Below, piece after piece: positions 5,760 to 9,897 of a stretch of 9,897 nucleotides of DNA. The stretch's first letter is position 1; the number at the start of each line of letters is the position of its first letter. Source of the stretch: Gammaproteobacteria bacterium (GTDB lineage Bacteria > Pseudomonadota > Gammaproteobacteria > Pseudomonadales > Pseudohongiellaceae); the NCBI GenBank assembly GCA_003514305.1, contig DORE01000219.1, positions 746 through 10,642 on the forward strand, given 5' to 3'. The position numbers and the translations under genes were made by a program. The notes beneath the pieces were generated by a model, which was given only the letters and a program-made list of their open reading frames with translations, did no database searches and was not told the DNA's origin.

Positions 5760-7016
5760 ATGAAACTTATCAAATCTTTTCGTGGCTTACGCCCGACTCG
5801 CGATCTGGCAGCAGATATTGCCTCTCATCCTTATGATGTTCTCAGCCGCGAGGAGGCTTTTGCGCTAGCAACTGACAATCCGCTGAGCTTTCTGCATGTC
5901 AATAAGCCCGAAGTTGACGTTGCCCCCGAGGTGAGCCCTTATGATCCAAGTGTTTATGCTAAAGGCCGAGAAAATCTTGACAAATTCATAGAGCAGGGAG
6001 CTTTAGTGCGGGATAAAAAAGATTCCTTATACGTTTACCAACAGGTGATGGGCAACCACACGCAGACAGGGATTGTTGCAGTTGCGTCTGTTGACGCTTA
6101 TGAAGCAGATTTAATACGAAAGCATGAATTTACTCGCCCGGACAAGGAAGACGACCGTGTGCAGCATATGGATGCGCTTGGGGCGCAGGTCGGGCCGGTT
6201 TTTGTTACCTACCAAGCTCAGACGCGGATAAACGCACTGATTGCTGAGCTTGTACTGAATGATCCAGAATATGATTTTCAGGCTGAAGATAGAACGCATC
6301 ACACATTTTGGATTGTTCAAGACGATGAAATCATTTCGTTTATTGAGAGTGCAATCAATGATCTGGGGTGTCTCTACGTAGCAGACGGCCATCACCGTTC
6401 AGCTGCCGCATCTCGCGTACGCACTTTTTTCCGAGATAGGAATCCTGACCACACGGGAGATGAATCCTATAATTTCTTCCTTGTCGTGCTCTTTCCCCAT
6501 GACCAGATGCAAATACTGGACTACAACCGCATCATTAAAGATTTTGGTGATAAGACGACTCAAGAGTTTTTGGAAGAATTGGCCGATAGCTTCGACGTTA
6601 AGCCATTGGAAAATGCGAGTAAGGCGAAACCGGTGGCACCACAGCAGTTCGGTCTTTACACAGAAAATCAATGGTTTCGACTTGAGCTGCATGAGCTAAG
6701 AAGAACAGAAATTAATGAGGGTGATCCGGTAAGTTCGCTGGATGTAAGTATTTTGCAGGACACAATTCTTGGACCAATTTTGGATATTCATGATCAGAGA
6801 ACCGACAAACGAGTTGATTTCGTAGGAGGAGTTAGAGGTCTTGAAGAGTTGGAGAGGAGGGTAGACTCTGGGCAATGGCAGGCGGCCATTGCGCTTTACC
6901 CGACGTCCATTGGAAGTTTGATGTCTGTCGCTGACGCAGGCGAAATAATGCCACCAAAGTCCACGTGGTTTGAACCGAAACTGAAAAGCGGGCTTATTGT
7001 TCATGTGTTGGACTGA
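5760..7016 (+). CDS. DUF1015 family protein (function unknown; possible small-molecule kinase)
   Basis: The 418-residue soluble product carries the conserved blocks of the DUF1015 (COG4198) family: PYDVLS (24-29), FLHVNKPE (44-51), KHEFTRPDKEDDR (121-133), GPVFVTY (145-151) and VADGHHRSAAA (207-217), with length typical of the family. No signal peptide or membrane segment is evident. Members are often annotated as ParB/SpoOJ-like, and the ParB/sulfiredoxin fold also includes the free serine kinases SerK and SbnI; many DUF1015 genes lie near serine biosynthesis genes. A kinase or related role is therefore an inference, not shown here. The invariant-looking His and acidic residues in HEFTRPDKEDDR and ADGHHR suggest an active site. 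GGAAAA (5751-5756) is a weak ribosome binding site for ATG 5760. The gene appears monocistronic, 332 bp after recX, and converges on the heat shock gene. No serine gene lies in the window. Confidence 0.85.
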   Translation: MKLIKSFRGLRPTRDLAADIASHPYDVLSREEAFALATDNPLSFLHVNKPEVDVAPEVSPYDPSVYAKGRENLDKFIEQGALVRDKKDSLYVYQQVMGNHTQTGIVAVASVDAYEADLIRKHEFTRPDKEDDRVQHMDALGAQVGPVFVTYQAQTRINALIAELVLNDPEYDFQAEDRTHHTFWIVQDDEIISFIESAINDLGCLYVADGHHRSAAASRVRTFFRDRNPDHTGDESYNFFLVVLFPHDQMQILDYNRIIKDFGDKTTQEFLEELADSFDVKPLENASKAKPVAPQQFGLYTENQWFRLELHELRRTEINEGDPVSSLDVSILQDTILGPILDIHDQRTDKRVDFVGGVRGLEELERRVDSGQWQAAIALYPTSIGSLMSVADAGEIMPPKSTWFEPKLKSGLIVHVLD

Positions 7017-7101
7017 TTCACGTCTCGGAACCTTGAGATTGTAAAACAGCCGTCTGGTCAAGGCAGTACAGGCAAGAAGCGGCTCTAGTGATTGCCAAAC
7101 C

Positions 7102-7153
7102 GCAGCCTGGTTGCGCGGGGCAAAGCGACGTGGGCCAGGCTGCAATCTTTTCT
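7102..7153 (+). terminator. Likely transcription terminator between the convergent DUF1015 and hsp20 genes
   Basis: GCAGCCTGG (7102-7110) and CCAGGCTGC (7135-7143) form a perfect 9-bp GC-rich stem. Its 24-nt loop can itself fold (TTGC 7111-7114 with GCAA 7120-7123). On the plus strand the stem is followed by AATCTTTTCT, a modest T-tract, so it best fits the end of the DUF1015 transcript. On the minus strand the same stem lies just after the hsp20 stop but lacks a T-run, so it may serve that gene only as a 3' stability hairpin. The long loop lowers confidence. Confidence 0.55.
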
Positions 7154-7622
7154 ATGCGACGCTACGAGCGTCTTCTTTGATGTTTACGAGTTTGCTGGCA
7201 CCATGCTTTATCGGAATCTGTTTTGGCTTCATGGCTTCTGGGACCTCTCTGGCGAGATCAATATGCAACAGCCCAAAGTCTAACTGGGCGCCCGTGACTT
7301 CAATGTGGTCGGCGAGTTGGAAGCGACGCTCAAAGTTACGTGCAGCGATCCCATGATGCAGGTAATTGTGTTCCACTCCGGTTTCATCGCGACGCCCGAT
7401 AACAGTCAGCGTGCGCTGTTCAGTTTGTATATCCAATTCCTCGCGCATGAAGCCGGCCACAGCCATGGTGATTCGATACTGGTCCTTTTCGAGCAGTTCA
7501 ATATTGTAGGGAGGGAAGGCTTGTGCGGTGTTGTCGCTACGATTTACGGTCTCGAGTAAAGATGACAGATGATCGAAGCCCACGGTTGAACGGTAAAGCG
7601 GTGCGAAATCTAATTTTCTCAT
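7152..7622 (-). CDS. ibpA: Small heat shock protein, IbpA/Hsp20 type
   Basis: This is an ATP-independent holdase that binds unfolding proteins and hands them to the DnaK and ClpB systems. The 156-residue product starts MRKLDFAPLYRSTVGFD, nearly the E. coli IbpA N-terminus. The alpha-crystallin domain spans about residues 36-127, with PPYNIEL (37-43), YRITMAVAGF (49-58), ARNFERRFQLADHI (94-107) and GAQLDFGLLHIDL (111-123). The C-terminal IxI motif used for oligomer assembly is IPI (136-138). An 18-residue tail after it is longer than in E. coli IbpA. The start is ATG 7622, with AGGAT (complement of 7628-7632) as ribosome binding site. Only one Hsp20 gene is present here, unlike the ibpAB pair of enterics. 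Regulation looks strongly heat-dependent: a sigma-32-type promoter and a ROSE-like 5' leader lie upstream. The gene is downstream of prpC on the same strand but should be independently transcribed. Confidence 0.93.
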   Translation of the reverse strand: MRKLDFAPLYRSTVGFDHLSSLLETVNRSDNTAQAFPPYNIELLEKDQYRITMAVAGFMREELDIQTEQRTLTVIGRRDETGVEHNYLHHGIAARNFERRFQLADHIEVTGAQLDFGLLHIDLAREVPEAMKPKQIPIKHGASKLVNIKEDARSVA

Positions 7623-7725
7623 GACATATCCTCATGGGTAGGCCTTATTGGCCATTTAAGCAATATGGAGTTAGTTGTCTACCAAATGGTCAGACTCGTT
7701 ACGCGAGCTCTTACGACCCCCGCGT
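7623..7725 (-). ncRNA. ROSE-like RNA thermometer in the ibpA 5' leader
   Basis: In the leader RNA, UUGCU (complement of 7659-7663) fits the U(U/C)GCU anti-Shine-Dalgarno signature of ROSE thermometers. It can face AGGAU (complement of 7628-7632), giving the characteristic G-G opposition. Extending outward, CAUA (complement of 7664-7667) pairs with UAUG (complement of 7625-7628), leaving one bulged U, so CAUAUUGCU pairs with AGGAUAUG across the ribosome binding site. The enclosed loop contains GGCC-AAUAA-GGCC. Upstream, CUCG-CGUAA-CGAG forms a further hairpin, as in multi-hairpin ROSE elements. The leader is about 100 nt, typical of the class, and ROSE elements are known before ibpA-type genes. 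The 5' end is inferred from the promoter. Confidence 0.75.
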
Positions 7726-7732
7726 CCTTTTA

Positions 7733-7760
7733 ACGTGGGGGTCTTGCAGTAGATTTCAAG
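7733..7760 (-). promoter_or_regulatory. Sigma-32 (RpoH) heat shock promoter of ibpA
   Basis: On the minus strand, CTTGAAA (complement of 7754-7760) is an exact RpoH -35 element. Thirteen bases later CCCCACGT (complement of 7733-7740) matches the RpoH -10 consensus CCCCATnT at all but one fixed position. Transcription would start near 7725, giving a leader of about 100 nt. Position and match quality make this a confident call. Confidence 0.85.
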
Positions 7761-7811
7761 CATTGATTCAGGTCAGTGTGCTGCGGTGAGCAGCCACTAT
7801 CTTGCTCGACG

Positions 7812-7835
7812 CAGGCTTGTCCCTTCGGTTGCCTG
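7812..7835 (-). other. Hairpin downstream of prpC
   Basis: CAGGC (7812-7816) and GCCTG (7831-7835) can pair, with a further CC/GG pairing inside. A second inverted repeat, TGAAA 7837-7841 with TTTCA 7848-7852, lies next to it on the prpC side. Neither has a T-run downstream on the minus strand, so these are not good intrinsic terminators. They could protect the 3' end of the prpBC message or be chance. Confidence 0.25.
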
Positions 7836-7908
7836 ATGAAATGCCAGTTTCATTATCAATCTGAGCACGAGCGATCGTGAAAGTCGGGCTGGAATTCTCT
7901 GTTGACGC

Positions 7909-9033
7909 TCAGCGGTCGCTGATATCAATCCAGTGAGATGACTCTGGTCCCGTGTAGTCAGCGCTCGGGCGGATGATTCGATTATTAGTGCGCTGCTCCT
8001 TAACGTGTGCGGCCCAGCCGGTCAGTCTGGACATGACAAAGATTGGCGTGAAAAGTTTTGTCGGGATTCCCATAAAATGGTATGCGGACGCGTGAAAGAA
8101 GTCTGCGTTACAGAACAATCGCTTCTCACGCCACATCACTTCTTCACAGCGTACAGAGATCGGGTAAAGAGTCGTGTCGCCCACTGAATCAGCGAGCTTT
8201 TCTGCCCATCGCTTGATAATCACATTGCGAGGGTCTGACTCCCTATAAATCGCATGGCCAAAACCCATGATTTTTTCTTTGCGATCTAACATGCCCAGCA
8301 GAGCTTGCTCTGCTTCGTCAGGCGATTGCCACTTCTGAATCATTTCCATCGCGGCTTCATTGGCGCCGCCGTGGAGAGGCCCCCTCAGGCTGCCAATGGC
8401 ACCAGCGATACAGCTATGAATGTCAGACAACGTTGAGGCGCAAACTCTCGCGGTGAAGGTAGAGGCATTAAATTCATGTTCCGCATAGAGAATTAGTGAG
8501 GTGTTCATCACCTGACTGAACAGTTCTGATGGACGCTGGCCCGACAGCATATGCAGGAAATGTGCGCCAATAGACTTGTCGTCAAGTTGCGTCTCTATTC
8601 GTTCCCCCATATGTGAAAAAATGTACCAATAACAGATTATTGCGGGTAATACTGCAAGTAATCTGTCAATAGCTTCATCCTGTTGTTTGAAGTCTGATTC
8701 TGTTTCCAGATTGCCGAGCACCGAGCAGCCGGTGCGCATCACATCCATTGGGTGGGCACTGGCTGGCAGGCGTTCCAGAACGTCTTTCAATGCCCGGGGT
8801 AGCTGTCGCAATTGAGCGATTTTATCGAGGTATTCGTCCAATTCCAGTTGCGTCGGCAAATGACCCCGCAATAAAAGGAATGCGACCTCTTCGAAGCTAG
8901 CTTTTTCAGCCAGAACGCTTATGTCAAAGCCACGGTAGGTTAATCCAGTGCCCGACTTTCCAACTGTGCACAGTGCTGTTTCTCCAGCAACCTGACCGCG
9001 GAGGCCCGCGCCTCCAAGTTTCTTGTCCGCCAT
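7909..9033 (-). CDS. prpC: 2-methylcitrate synthase PrpC
   Basis: PrpC condenses propionyl-CoA with oxaloacetate to 2-methylcitrate, the first dedicated step of the methylcitrate cycle for propionate use and detoxification. The 374-residue product has the citrate synthase fold and resembles E. coli PrpC (389) throughout: GETALCTVGKSGTGLTYRG (17-35), ASAHPMDVMRTG (91-102), YAEHEFNASTFTARV (183-197), LRGPLHGGANE (216-226), GFGHAIY (257-263) and IIRPSADYTGPE (353-364). The expected catalytic residues are present: H221, H260 and D311. The PrpC-type sequence around H186 and the short N-terminus separate it from the longer hexameric citrate synthase GltA. ATG 9033 has a GGGG ribosome binding site about 8 nt upstream. 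It follows prpB by 60 bp and probably shares its transcript. No acnD, prpF or prpD follows; the next gene is ibpA. Confidence 0.96.
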   Translation of the reverse strand: MADKKLGGAGLRGQVAGETALCTVGKSGTGLTYRGFDISVLAEKASFEEVAFLLLRGHLPTQLELDEYLDKIAQLRQLPRALKDVLERLPASAHPMDVMRTGCSVLGNLETESDFKQQDEAIDRLLAVLPAIICYWYIFSHMGERIETQLDDKSIGAHFLHMLSGQRPSELFSQVMNTSLILYAEHEFNASTFTARVCASTLSDIHSCIAGAIGSLRGPLHGGANEAAMEMIQKWQSPDEAEQALLGMLDRKEKIMGFGHAIYRESDPRNVIIKRWAEKLADSVGDTTLYPISVRCEEVMWREKRLFCNADFFHASAYHFMGIPTKLFTPIFVMSRLTGWAAHVKEQRTNNRIIRPSADYTGPESSHWIDISDR

Positions 9034-9093
9034 TGATTACCCCATTGCCAAAAAGTATGTAACTTTTATCTTCTTAATACCTGAATTTTCGAC

Positions 9094-9897
9094 TTAATTG
9101 TCAAACAGTCTATCAAGCTTTTGTTCGTATTCGTGGTAACCTAAAACCTCATAGAGCTGCTCTCTGGTCTGCATGTTTGGTACGACGGTTAGCTGATCTC
9201 CATTGGTGGCTATCGCCTTATAGACTTCGTCTGCAGCTTTGCTCATCGCTCTAAACGCACTGAGTGGATATAACACCATAGCAACTCCCGCTTCCCGTAA
9301 GGTTTTACAGTCGAATAGTGGTGTTTTTCCGAATTCAGTGATATTGGCTAATATCGGGACGTCAAGTGCGCTGGCAAATCGCTGGTATTGTTCGATCTCA
9401 AGTATAGCTTCCGGAAATATTGCATCAGCACCTGCTTCAGCGCAGGCAATTGCGCGTTCAATTGCAGAATCAATGCCTTCGACAGCCAGTGCGTCTGTCC
9501 TGGCCATGATGACGAAATCGTCGTCCTGCTTCGCATCCGAAGCCGCCTTGATGCGATCAACCATCTCGGATTGACTAACAATAGATTTGTTGGGCCGATG
9601 ACCGCACCGTTTTTGAGTTACCTGATCCTCGATATGGACGGCGGCTGCTCCCGCTTTTTCCATCGCCTTGATGGTTCTGGCAATACTAAAGGCTCCGCCC
9701 CAACCAGTATCGATGTCCACGAGCATGGGCAGCCGGCTCGCATTTGCTATGCGCTCAACATCAGCGACCACGTCATTGAGATTCGTTATGCCCAGATCAG
9801 GCAGTCCGTAGGAGGCATTGGCTACACCACCTCCACTTAGGTAGATGGTCTGGTGGCCTGCTCTTTCTGCCAGCATAGCGCAATAGGCGTTTATTGT
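9094..9897 (-). CDS. prpB: 2-methylisocitrate lyase PrpB (N-terminus beyond right edge)
   Basis: PrpB cleaves 2-methylisocitrate to pyruvate and succinate, the last step of the methylcitrate cycle. The reading frame is open to the window edge: seven codons (TINAYCA) precede the internal ATG at 9876 and match the E. coli GTINANHA region. So 267 residues are visible and about 24 are missing. Features: YLSGGGVANASYGLPDLG near the start; the metal-binding region VDIDTGWGG; HIEDQV; the catalytic-cysteine motif KRCGHRPNK with Cys at 9604-9606; MARTDALAVEG; FPEAI; PILANITEFGKTP; and the C-terminal MQTREQLYEVLGYHEYEQKLDRLF. All are typical of the isocitrate lyase/PEP mutase superfamily and specifically of PrpB. 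It is the upstream gene of a prpB-prpC pair. An AT-rich inverted repeat (AAAAGT 9051-9056, ACTTTT 9062-9067) lies in the 60-bp gap before prpC. Any promoter or PrpR/GntR regulator lies outside. Confidence 0.96.
   Translation of the reverse strand, partial: TINAYCAMLAERAGHQTIYLSGGGVANASYGLPDLGITNLNDVVADVERIANASRLPMLVDIDTGWGGAFSIARTIKAMEKAGAAAVHIEDQVTQKRCGHRPNKSIVSQSEMVDRIKAASDAKQDDDFVIMARTDALAVEGIDSAIERAIACAEAGADAIFPEAILEIEQYQRFASALDVPILANITEFGKTPLFDCKTLREAGVAMVLYPLSAFRAMSKAADEVYKAIATNGDQLTVVPNMQTREQLYEVLGYHEYEQKLDRLFDN

Noticed and set aside
6696..7283. Frames crossing the end of the DUF1015 gene and the convergent intergenic region
   Set aside because: They run through the hairpin at 7102-7143 and overlap two well-supported genes in other frames.
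3441..7657. TATTGGCCA shared between the recA promoter (3441-3449) and, in part, the ibpA leader (around 7646-7654)
   Set aside because: A short partial match in two unrelated contexts; it is explained in the ibpA leader by the GGCC hairpin and is likely coincidence.
9051..9067. Terminator or attenuator between prpB and prpC (AAAAGT/ACTTTT inverted repeat)
   Set aside because: The stem is entirely AT-rich apart from one G-C pair and would be very weak; prpB and prpC are expected to be co-transcribed.
1..9897. CRISPR arrays, insertion sequences, attachment sites, rRNA or tRNA genes
   Set aside because: No spaced direct repeats, transposase or integrase motifs, or cloverleaf patterns were seen on either strand.

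Overview
The window reads as chromosomal DNA of a gammaproteobacterium. The best evidence is the gene order fdxA–mutS–pncC–recA–recX, which I recall from the Pseudomonas rpoS–fdxA–mutS–recA region. The proteins fit: MutS, RecA, PncC, PrpB, PrpC and the IbpA-type Hsp20 all align closely in recalled motifs with gammaproteobacterial versions. I cannot name a genus. A Pseudomonadales/Cellvibrionales-like lineage is an inference. I see no phage, transposon, CRISPR, rRNA or tRNA.

Layout. Positions 1-53 (minus) hold the first 17 codons of the ferredoxin gene fdxA. Positions 189-2786 (minus) hold mutS. A short divergent intergenic region separates it from pncC (2920-3429, plus), an NMN amidase. A LexA box at 3455-3470 follows, then about 350 nt of non-coding, strongly structured leader, then recA (3833-4906) and recX (4924-5427), 17 bp apart. 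A 332-bp gap precedes a DUF1015-family gene of unknown function (5760-7016, plus). The remaining genes are on the minus strand: an ibpA-like small heat shock gene (7152-7622) with a sigma-32-type promoter and a ROSE-like RNA thermometer, then prpC (7909-9033) and prpB (9094 to beyond 9897).

How the genes work together. mutS, recA and recX form a DNA-repair neighbourhood: mismatch recognition, recombination/SOS activation, and restraint of RecA filaments. prpB and prpC encode the last and first dedicated steps of the methylcitrate cycle, which turns propionyl-CoA and oxaloacetate into pyruvate and succinate. The heat shock gene is an independent unit with two layers of temperature control, one transcriptional and one translational.

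The least explained part is the recA leader. It contains a three-helix arm with a possible pseudoknot, other hairpins, an element that can pair either upstream or with the bases next to the recA ribosome binding site, and two possible small ORFs. It may be an undescribed cis-regulatory RNA or an SOS-induced small RNA. All structure calls here were made by eye and need folding and comparative tests.
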